A DNA stretch of 64,000 nucleotides from Ceratodon purpureus (Eukaryota; Streptophyta; Bryopsida; Pseudoditrichales; Ditrichaceae). A model generated the notes under the pieces. The model was not told the DNA's origin and ran no database searches. It saw nothing but the letters and a program-made list of their open reading frames with translations. Every line of letters starts with the position of its first letter. The stretch's first letter is position 1. Position numbers and translations under genes: made by a program. The stretch is taken from positions 89,352,250 through 89,416,249 of the forward strand of contig CM026426.1 of the NCBI GenBank assembly GCA_014871385.1, read 5' to 3'. Positions 55,252-64,000 of this stretch are shown in pieces.

Positions 55252-58200
55252 CGTCCGTTTTTACTCTCAGGATCATCATTCGCAACTGGCTGTCTCCCCT
55301 TGTCCGGCCCCCCCCTGCCGGCCCCCCCCCTATCCGAAATCCCCCCACCCTGTCCAGTCGCAGCAATCTCATAGAGTCCAGCGGGTGGTGCACCAACCCG
55401 AATAGTGCCACGCAAGGTCCCTGCGAATCTGATGATGTCTCCAGGCGGTGCATCCCTATTGATCATCCTGAAAATCTTCACCACATGTTTGCATACATTG
55501 CCCCGCATTCCCAGTGGGCAACTGCATTGTGCCCAGTCCGACCCTGGACTGGTCACAACCCATATAGCCGGGAAATTCATTTGGGATGCAACGTAAGCCA
55601 CATTCTGTTCCAAGCAGATCCTAACGAGTTCTTCAGGTATCTCTTCAGCCCGAATCACAGCACTGGCTACGATACCTTCTGCTTTCCCGTTCTTGATAAA
55701 CCCGTAAAGTTTACATTGGACAACATACCAATAGTGTACTAGCACTTCCTTGAGCAGGTGATAAATCAGCCAATCCACCCTTCTCCCATCGAATTTTGCT
55801 CTAGACATCCGTAGTATGGCCTTCAAATTAGCGTGATAGCTCTCTACAGCCGCATTGGTGTCCTGATTAGCGTGGGGCATGTTCCTGTACCCTTTAACCC
55901 GCATTTTGATCTTCGGAATCCACTCCTTCTCAAAGTAGGCAAAGAAAGCCTTAGCCTGCGGATATTTACCCTTCAAGAACTGAAAACGCTCCCTTGCAGC
56001 TAAGACAGCGAGGTCCCCCTGAAGAATACCATTGCCATACATGAGATCAGCACATGTAGTGAGTATCTCAGCTCGCAAATAATTAGCCTTTATCTTCTGA
56101 GTGGCGTTCTCCAACCATGCTTTTCTCGTATGCCATAAGCAGAGAAGAATGGCTACTTCGTCCTTCTTCTGTCCAGGGAGGGACTCTGCTTCCGGCCAGA
56201 CCTTTCTGCACAGTCAGGGAGTGGTCTTAAGAGGCGACTCAGACACCCCTGCTCCGGGGGAAGTAAGCAACTCACAAAATTTAACTTCAAGACAGATGGC
56301 CTCCTGACCTGGAACAGTATTTTGCAGGGACATACCTTATTGCATTCAGTTCAGCGTCGTCATTGTCAACAAGGAATGCATTCGGTCTCCAGTCAGGCTT
56401 AATTGCTACACAACGATCCCGCAACTTTCTCAACCAGGGGACAATGTCCACTTCTCTGGACCTCCCTTGTATGGCGAATGCAACCGGGATGCCCTGCTCC
56501 CATTCGTCAAAGACCATCACAGTATAAAGGGGGTACTGCAGAACAGTCCGGACAGGCAAACAGCATTGTCAGAGCATACTTGAGGAGAAACTGGAACTGC
56601 TGAATGTTCAAAGACAGGGAAGTTTCTTGCTTTGAGAAAGGGATAAGCCAATGAATACCTTGGGTGCATTGGTGGAGAAAGTGGCATCCATGGACAGGGC
56701 CCTCCCATGACCATGCCTGATCATCATCTCTAGCTACCAATCTGTTTGTATTGCTAGACAGAAAGGGTCATCTTCTGGAGGTGGTGGGTCATTCAATTCA
56801 ACTGTCCCATACTCCCTATAATGGAACCAAGAGTGAGGATTTTCATCAGCCCAGAGACGCACACTCATTGCATCATTAGGATGCTTCTCCCACAATTCCT
56901 TTGCCAATTTGTTTGCAATATTATAAACATCAGAGGGCATGATGAATGTGTCTCTGGTTGGTGGAATATTGTCTTGAGCACATCGCATGACTTCGGCCTT
57001 GTGGTCAGCCATTACTTGGGCTGGGGACTTCCCGGACCGAAGGGTGTCCGCAATCCACTTCTTAGTGGCTGCTGAGAGATGCCCGGACAGGCCAGCCCGC
57101 TGACCCCCAAACTCTGCTCCATGGCAAGCCTTCCCCTCCCTGTTAGTGTGATCCATATTGTGGAACTGAATAGTGCACAATGTGTCATCTGCAACCAATT
57201 GTTTCGCAACAAAGTTACATTGGCAGCCTCGTTTTAAAGACATGCCAGCCTGAACTTTGGACACCCGGGTTTTCCTACCAGGTTTTGTGCTCTGCTGGAT
57301 CAGTGCTTGGGCTTGCAGGAGCTGCTGTTGGGCCTCTTGAATCCGTGCCACTTCCTCTTCGTCCTCACCCTCAGCCTCCTCATTTAGATCTGGGACAGGT
57401 TGCTTCTTAGTCTTCTTCTTGGGGCGGTTGTTTTTTTCAGCCTCCTTTGCAGCCTTTTCCACTAGTTTTTGGGCCTTCTTGACAGCCTTCTTCTGGTTTG
57501 TTGAGTTCTTCCTCTGTACCAGACGATGCGAAAAGGCCTTCTGAACTGCAACTTTGTACTGCCGACTGTAATCTTCTGGTCCGTATTGACACCAGTAGCT
57601 ATAGATGCAGCAGACGAAAAACAGTTCTCAGTAACTTTGGACAATAATGGGAACCCTAAATCCCAGAACAGAAAATTACAGGAATTCCGGACAGGAAGAG
57701 AGAAATAGTTAAGGTGACCATACCTGATCTCCTGCTTCGCTGATTCTGCACAAGTCTGTTTACGCTCATCAATCTTCATGCACTGCCTAGACAGCTCCAC
57801 AAATGTGCAGGGATGCTGCTGCGAGCACATCTCTCCTTCAACAAAATCCTCTAGGCGATCCCAGGGGATCGTGGCTGTCTGCGTCTCTCTTTGCTTTCCA
57901 TTGCCACCAATTTTTTTCCACCCCCAAACGAGATCAACCCGGCTGAAAGGTCCAGGTGGTGGTCTCTGGACTGATTCCTTTACCTTCTGCAGCCACTTCC
58001 TCCACGGTTTTCTCTTCTGTATCTCAGGCAGGGGTAAAGCTTCTCCATCGCCATCCCCCACTATCAGTAGGTCTGGTTCGTCGACATTGCATCCCCCATC
58101 TATACCGTCTGCATCACCCACCCGGACAGGTGACTCCCTGAGATCTATGTCCTCGCCCTCCCCCTCCATATCAGCAATGACATCTTCATTTCGCTGCTCT

Positions 58201-58412
58201 TCATACTGCGGCTGCTCTGAAAACCCTAAACGTCGGACCTCATCGAGGGCTGCTGGATCAGATAGAGCACTTAGCAAACCAACATTGTGCTGTACATCCC
58301 CTGTACACGGTAGATCTTCTTCAGGAATAATGGCATCACCCCGCCACCTCCACTTATCTCCAACCAATGACAGATCGATAGCGGTACCTGAAGGCCCTGC
58401 ATGACTGTCCAT
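55248..58412 (-). CDS. MULE transposase with SWIM zinc finger, four exons, one in-frame TAG
   Basis: The CDS is complement(55248..56205, 56336..56535, 56659..57598, 57724..58412), 928 codons plus TGA; phases agree at all three junctions. An acidic N-terminus and a Cys/Lys-rich region precede the transposase core. The core motifs are RHGHGRALSMDATFSTN, YPLYTVMVFDEWEQGIPVAF, FLVDNDDAEL, WPEAESLPG, LCLWHTRKAW and NTNAAVESYH-like QDTNAAVESYHANLK. They fit Mutator-like (MULE) DDE transposases. A SWIM finger, CSCPLGMRGNVCKH, follows. Codon 518 is TAG (56734-56736), in the string QTDW-TAG-LEMMIRHGHG. Related proteins, as I recall them, have Gln at this site (TEWQ/TxWQxxM). All catalytic-region motifs are otherwise intact. 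No terminal inverted repeats were identified. Confidence 0.85.
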
Positions 58413-58612
58413 GAACCGAACGCAGCTCTGATCTGTACAGAGCCCTTCATCGAGTCACAGCCCACCACCTCCACGAGAGAGAACACCATGAACATCGGGT
58501 CCAGGCAAATGTCGACCAAAGCAAGGTCGAGGAACCCGTAAGCTGTCTTCCACGGCGTCCTCACAAGCACGGACCCCTCCCCTGGCATCCACTCCCGAAC
58601 CCATTTCATGAT
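58390..58612 (-). CDS. Overlapping coding-like frame upstream of the MULE gene
   Basis: In a different frame from the MULE start, a stretch with WVREWMPGEGSVLVRTPWK and FGSWTVMQGLQ looks coding and ends at a donor-like GTACCG (58389). It may be an exon of another transcript. Another Ser/Asp-rich frame lies further upstream (58741-58959) and ends at a possible donor. Confidence 0.3.
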
Positions 58613-58959
58613 GTCCACGACTTCAAAACAACATCACAAAACTCTAAACCTGTCCATAATGAAGTTGAAGTACCGTTGCCGCAACCTTCCTCGTAGCCAC
58701 TGTCTTATCGGGGAGGTGGAGAGGAGGGATGCGAGGGAGAGGAAATGCGAACCTGACTCAGAGAAGGTAGCGCCCAATCGTCATTGCCTTTGTCCGACGA
58801 AGGCGACGGTCGTGAGACCTCCGATATTGTCTCCGAAGGTAAGCCGGGCACCGATTCGCGAGAGTCGACGCTGTCGGCTTCGTCATCTGAAGATTGCACC
58901 GCGCTCTCCGTGTGAAATTGCTGAGAGCCTGGTGTGGTCTCGGATTTGATCACCATCAA

Positions 58960-60750
58960 AGGCTACGAATCAAAGAAGTCATTATGATCAGATTCATCGT
59001 CGGAGGGTGTCTGTACTGCGGTTTCCGTCAGCCTAAGCACAAAATTACGCATAACATCAAAGTTTTCTAATCACAACCCGGTAGCTTTCAATTTGCCTAT
59101 AAAACTACGAAGCCGACGCTTCGCATCAATGATCAACAGCTTTCTGCAAGACCCACGAAAGAATGGAGACGAAGAGGACTACACCCTCACAATCTCCGCA
59201 CACACAAAGAAGTACTCGTGGTATTCATGTCAAAGCAAAGCTCCTTTGCAACTCTTCTTCACGGATGGCCCAAGGCTGCCATCTCCACCTACGTCACACA
59301 ATCCAACTAACTCGTGCCGACGCTCAAGAACGAATATCTAGCACGTGGTGGAAGAAAATGTAACTCACCGGAAAAATGCTCCGTGACGCCAGGAACTAAT
59401 GACAGATAATGGAGATGATTCCGAAAATGGTGAAAGGATTCAGTGCATAGATAGTAAAACTCGACGAGACCACAAACATTCACGCATGTCATGAACTTTA
59501 GCAAACTTTGAAGAAGGAGACAAGCTCCTGGCGAGGATCAGTAAGCCTCCGGATGATTACACGAGATACCAGTCAATCGCTCGCAGCTTGATCCCTCGTA
59601 AATCTCCTGCAAGCTGCCCCTCTGCCACCGACGTGACTGACCACGGGTCTTATTAACCCCGTCGCCCTCGACCTAACCTTCCACCAACCCACCCACACGA
59701 CCCCTCTGCAACACAGCCCAATGGCTCTGAACACACCCTCCCATATAAGTGACTCAACTCCCTCTCCTCCTTGAATCGAGACAATGAATCATCAACTAGT
59801 CCTTACTTGCCCACATCAAATTCTATCTCTCCCTTTAACTGTCTCTGTCCCTCTCTCCCCATCACTCACGTCTCGTTAACTCACACAGCTCCAGAGTGAG
59901 AAAATACGATTCACACAGCTAGCTAGAACCTGACCCATAGTCTGGCGAGGTGAAGGTTAATATGATGAGTTCACTCCCTCCCCATCAGGCGAACCTTGTG
60001 GGTGGGATGACGTTGTAGTCGAGTATGCAAGAAGCAACCGGGTGTCCAGGTATATAATGCGGGGACAGACTCTGCACCATTTGAAACCCTATTCCTGTGA
60101 GGTCTCTCCACCTCTCTCGGAGCTCTCAACAAACCAGAGCAATAAGGTCAAGCCACCCATTACCAACCAGCAACCCATCAACAATGTGTAGGGTATATAG
60201 AAATAGTCATGGGCTGGACGCATTTCCGATCAGTCTACTTTTTGTGGATGCTTCTAAATAGGCTTAGGTGGTTCACTCTTAGTGGTTCTTACAATTTGTG
60301 TTAAAGAAATTCTGACTTTCTTTGTCCACAATTATATGCACCGGCAGTATGCGGTTCTGCAGTACTCTAGATATTGATTGGGGGTTCCGAACAACTTTTC
60401 ACTTCAAATAATTATAACTAATAAAATAGTGGAAATAAAATTATGGGACTTTTTGCATTCAACAAGAACCGTATGTTTGCACACATGAAAAACCCCACAC
60501 AATTTATATACCTTATTCTCATATGCTAAAATCCTTAAGTGATCGGTTATGGGTGGCTCGACCTTAGTTCAAGATATTTTGACTCCAAAGTTAAAAAGTG
60601 GAAGGTTACCTCGGGAGTGAGTAGGGACTACTAGTTTAAATTACATAGTGAAGTCTCAGAAAAGGGATAAAAACCAAAACAAGCCTAACAATGCGTAGAA
60701 GGTGGTGGTTTGCTTACAACCAAGACTCACTCAAGTTCGACCTCTTTTTA
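58960..60750. other. Non-coding stretch
   Basis: No supported gene; only short frames and AT-rich DNA. Confidence 0.4.
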
Positions 60751-60961
60751 TATATTTATTCTCCTCATCTCTTGTCCCTTCACTCACGAGTAGTAGTAGG
60801 GCCTCTTACCATCAGCTTGAGCAGCCCACCCAGCCCCCCACTGGCCTCCACTCTATAATTCTAACACGGCTTGCATAACTCCCACCCTAGACTATTGACA
60901 AATTCGCGAATCACGATGCACGCCCACCTTTCGACATAGCCCCACAGCCAGCCGTCGCCAC
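60751..60961. repeat. 211-bp direct repeat, copy 2
   Basis: Second copy of 47413-47623, followed by a different GC-rich segment. Confidence 0.85.
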
Positions 60962-61510
60962 TAAGGGTTGGGCACATTCGGGGGCTGCTCGGGAGCCATC
61001 ACGTCAGTACACCATTGCAGAAACAAAATTATTCACGAAGGGAACGAGATGGGAACTGGAGGTAACGGGGAGGGGCGGGAGCGGACTGGGAGGGAGTGGA
61101 GATTAGGCTGAGGCGAGGGCGACGAGCAGGAGCGGGAGGTCGGGCTGGCCTCGCCACTAAGGGCGGGGCAAAAGGGAGGGTCCGCGGAGCTGCCCCGCCC
61201 CTGGCCCTGCCCGCACCCTCCCCGCTCCACCCTGGCCCAGGCAGCTCCTCGCCCTGTCCCCTCGACCCGGGCTCCTCTCCCGTCCCGCTCCCCATCATCG
61301 CCTTGGTCCACAGCCCGACTCCGCTCTCTATTATTTTTAAATTTTTAAATTTTTTTTAAATTTTTTGAAGACACGTAATCGTATTAGAATTACTGCAAAG
61401 AGGTTCTCTATTGTTTGAAACTCAGTCGTCTGAGTTGAGTCATAATTAAAAAGGGATATAACATTATCATCATGTCTTCGTCTTCCATGTAATGGAAGTA
61501 TCATGCACCT

Positions 61511-61858
61511 AAAAAAATAAACTGAATTCAATTGTACTATCCTGTCCCTGTGGCGTAGCCGCAGTAGTTCCCTACGCCGGAACGGCGTCTTAGGGTTGAT
61601 GACTCCTTTGTCGAATATTCTTCATCCTCTTTGGGTTTATAACATGTTTTGGGTTTTAGGTTTAGGGTTTAGCGTTTTAGGGTTTAGGGTTTAGGGTTTA
61701 GTTCCCAAAATACTAACCAAAACATGTCATAAATCCAAAGAGGATGGAGAATATTCGACAAAGGAGTCATCAACCCTAAGACGCCGTTCCGGCGTAGGGA
61801 ACTACTGCGGCTACGCCGCAGGGACAGGATAGTACAATTGAATTCAGTTTATTTTTTT
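61511..61858. mobile_element. Foldback element with 142-bp inverted repeats
   Basis: 61511-61652 pairs with 61717-61858 (paired coordinates sum to 123369, about four mismatches). A 64-bp loop holds telomere-like repeats. The arm contains TACGCCGGAACGGCGTCTTAGG. No coding capacity, so this is a non-autonomous foldback or MITE-like element. Confidence 0.8.
61650..61702. repeat. Telomere-like TTTAGGG repeats in the foldback loop
   Basis: Several GTTTAGG/TTTAGGG units occur exactly between the two arms. Confidence 0.8.
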
Positions 61859-62345
61859 ATTTTTTTGCGTACGGGTATGTGTTCGGGAACGTGGGAATGT
61901 GCTTGGGAACGCGGGTATGTGCTTGGGAACGGGAAGGGCCCACGAAGGGGGCGAAAGCCACGAGCCCCAGCTTGGGAGCGGGACATGAGCGGGGAGCGGG
62001 ACAGCATCGGGGAGCAAAACGGCAGCGGGGAGCGGGACGGGAGCGGAGCCCGGTCGAGGGACAGGGCGGGCCTGGCAGAGGGTGCGGGCAGGGCCAGGGG
62101 CGGGGCAGCTCCGCGGACCCTCCCTTTTGCCCCGCCCTTAGTGGCGAGGTCGGGCTGGCCCAAGCCGGGCCGGCCCTGGTCAGGAGACCAACGCCCTCCC
62201 TCATCGGGCAGAAGGGTATGGAATACCATATGTGTATGGGCGGAGACGGGTGGCTCCGCTGCCCTTGACGTCAGCACCTCTGGCCTGAAGGCCAGCTCCC
62301 CCGCCCTAAAGGGCAGCCCTGCTGACAGCCATTTCCACTTCTCTT

Positions 62346-62460
62346 TCCCGGGTTTCTACTCATCTCTCCCGTGTTTCTACTCATCTTTCTCGGGTTTCAG
62401 TCATCTTTCTTGGGTTTCAGGCATCTTTCTGGGGTTTTCACTTGTCTTTCTCGGTTCTTC
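62346..62460. repeat. TTTCTCGGGTTTC short tandem repeat
   Basis: About five diverged units of 22-25 bp (CATCTTTCTCGGGTTTCAGT type). Confidence 0.65.
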
Positions 62461-63502
62461 CCTCCTGTTTCCAGACTTCCTGCATCGATGTCATGGATTC
62501 ACCGTTTTCTCTTCTCTAGTAAATGGGCTTACGGTGATGGCAACAGTAGATGAGATCATCTCACAGAATGTCCACACAATGTCCCTCTCTACAAGGTCTG
62601 TGCATCTATCTTAGTAAATCCTTATCTAGACTTATTAATCACATTACAGTTATACGTATCATGCAACAGCGCCGAATTATGATTTGCTTTAAACTGTGTA
62701 TTTAAAGGTTTGTGGATTACCCTTTTCTGTTTTAGCGAATGAGCTTAGTTTGTTGTTCAGAGTTCATTGTGATGACATCTCAGACTGCGGAACAGAAGCA
62801 TGTTTGGTTTGTAGTACCAAAGGGGGCTCCAAGCTTGGAACGGTTGGATTTTTTACATCCTTGCATTTTATCGATGGTAGAGCAGAATGCTGCATTCGGT
62901 CCGAGGTGAGCCATCTGGATTCGACATGGTGCCCGGTGATGTAGAAGATTTAGACCGAGCTGTCAATGACATGGACAACGTTTTGATTGCTGGCCTCTTC
63001 CAAGTAATTTCCTCCTTTCTCCGCACGCTTCAAGCAAAACACTGCAGGCAGTGCAGGGGATCTCGTGAATTTCTATGAGCACAGTACGATGGTTTAGGAT
63101 GGAAGTGTACTTACTGAATGAAGACTTTTGTTGATGCAGAGATGTTTGCAGGAAGATTTTCATGGAAATTTGGAGATGGTAAATCTGAAAAATAATAAAA
63201 TATTTTTAGATGAATTTGCAACCTTAATACGTAACAGCCTAAGCCAAAGCATCTCTCGACTTGGTGAGAGGACTAATCTTTCTCAGAGTCTGTCGTTTTT
63301 GTATCTTCTCTATTCAGTTGAGGCAGAGGTTTGTCCTTCCTCATTCTAAATGCGGTAGGTGATGAATGATTGTTGTTCATGATTTTCAGGCTAGCTTCAA
63401 GTCAATTCTGGCAGGTGCCCTTGCATGATCAGAACCTACTCCCCAAATGCTTCGTTCGGAGGCATCGTAGTCAATGCTTTCATTTGCTGTTTATGTGTTC
63501 AG
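62461..63502. other. Unresolved stretch, possible small exons
   Basis: Several short frames end at donor-like sites (for example at 62908), but no family or consistent phase could be established. Confidence 0.25.
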
Positions 63503-63690
63503 ATACAATGAGGGAGCGGCCTCACGGTCGGGAGCAGATAGCAGGTTTACTCGCAAGTTTCATATGTCATTCATGGATGACTGGTATGAATCTACACTCG
63601 GTCTAAAATTGCAAGAGTGTATGGGCAGGAAGTCGAGCCTTTTAGCCGTGAGGAGTGGAATCATCTACTCACAGACATGTCCAGGATGAC
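63503..63690 (+). CDS. Possible terminal exon, unknown protein
   Basis: After acceptor-like TGTTCAG (ending 63502) a frame with SRFTRKFHMSFMDDWYESTL runs to TGA at 63688-63690. No family recognised, and upstream exons are not identified. Confidence 0.25.
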
Positions 63691-64000
63691 ATGAAGTGTT
63701 CAGTACTCGTTTGGGTACCTTTCCTCATTTGTCGAGAACCATGCGGCTCATGAGTGTATGTAGGTCTTAATTTAGGCTTTAAAGTGAAATCATTGTCGTT
63801 ATATCATATGCTGGTATGATTATTCTTGCCATAAGGCAGCCCTGTTTGTTCAGCTGCTCGTGGGAGCTTATTTGGTTTAAAATCCATGTTTTTGCTCAGA
63901 AATGTAACCCGAACATATTTGCAACTCATTACATCGTGTACTTACAGTGCGATGACCGTAATAGATCGAGTCTTTGTAGAATAAGAGCCATCTGAAGGTT
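63691..64000. other. End of window, no gene recognised
   Basis: AT-rich DNA without a supported feature. Confidence 0.4.

Larger units (their letters stand above)
61110..62170. repeat. Long foldback structure, GC-rich outer arms
   Basis: GC-rich DNA at about 61130-61330 matches the reverse complement of about 61960-62160; for example CCACTAAGGGCGGGGCAAAA at 61154 pairs with TTTTGCCCCGCCCTTAGTGG ending 62144. The inner foldback 61511-61858 lies between the arms on nearly the same axis. Proline/glycine-rich frames here are composition artefacts. Confidence 0.75.

Noticed and set aside
61849..62614. Proline- or glycine-rich proteins in 61.8-62.6 kb
   Set aside because: They lie in the GC-rich foldback arm and are open on both strands by composition.
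1..64000. Ciliate-like code with both UAA and UAG as sense
   Set aside because: No clear in-frame TAA was found inside the supported exons, so only UAG is implicated; the one TAA near 51757 is at an unresolved splice site.

Overview
The window looks like nuclear DNA of a green-lineage eukaryote, probably of charophyte, bryophyte or green-alga grade. Evidence: genes are split by GT-AG introns, mostly 120-160 bp (one is about 1.4 kb). TTTAGGG-type telomere motifs occur internally. The genes are mainly transposase-like or unrecognised families typical of repeat-rich plant-type genomes. No organelle, rRNA or clear tRNA genes were seen. The species cannot be fixed from the sequence.

Layout. 1-3.3 kb: low-complexity DNA and short tandem repeats, then a small ORF (3292-3813). 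4.46-8.37 kb (minus): a two-exon DUF7869-type transposase-like gene. 9.19-14.36 kb (plus): a multi-exon gene with a ParB/sulfiredoxin-like segment, damaged by a 336-bp tandem duplication. 14.5-17.7 kb: three consecutive FCP1/HAD phosphatase-like units with degenerate catalytic motifs. 18.2-20.5 kb: AT-rich and repeat DNA. 20.57-31.73 kb: an 11.2-kb segment bounded by nearly identical inverted arms, holding a transposase-like gene, an unrecognised Cys/His gene and a RING gene. 32.3-33.8 kb: a coiled-coil/zinc-finger gene. 34-39 kb: mostly AT-rich DNA. 39.2-43 kb: a gene with tandemly duplicated exons. 44.3 kb: a tubulin-cofactor-D-like exon. 46.8-47.1 kb: a MITE-like element. 49.8-53.0 kb: a zinc-finger gene with a G-rich middle. 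53.4-54.5 kb: a purine-rich tandem array. 55.2-58.4 kb (minus): a MULE transposase with a SWIM finger. 61-62.2 kb: a large foldback structure with telomere-like DNA at its centre.

Two window-wide signals stand out. (1) At least 13 otherwise intact reading frames are interrupted in frame, always by TAG and never by TAA or TGA. Several interruptions sit inside recognisable motifs, and the frame stays consistent across predicted splice junctions. Either UAG is read as an amino acid (glutamine fits best at one site), or a biased CAG-to-TAG process has acted on these genes. (2) A 17-bp palindromic element, GTCGGC-N5-GCCGAC, occurs about 29 times between 2.8 and 18.2 kb and not after. It lies in intergenic DNA, introns, a 75-bp tandem array and coding sequence. 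All five coding copies are in the same frame and encode V/I-G-x-x-P-T.
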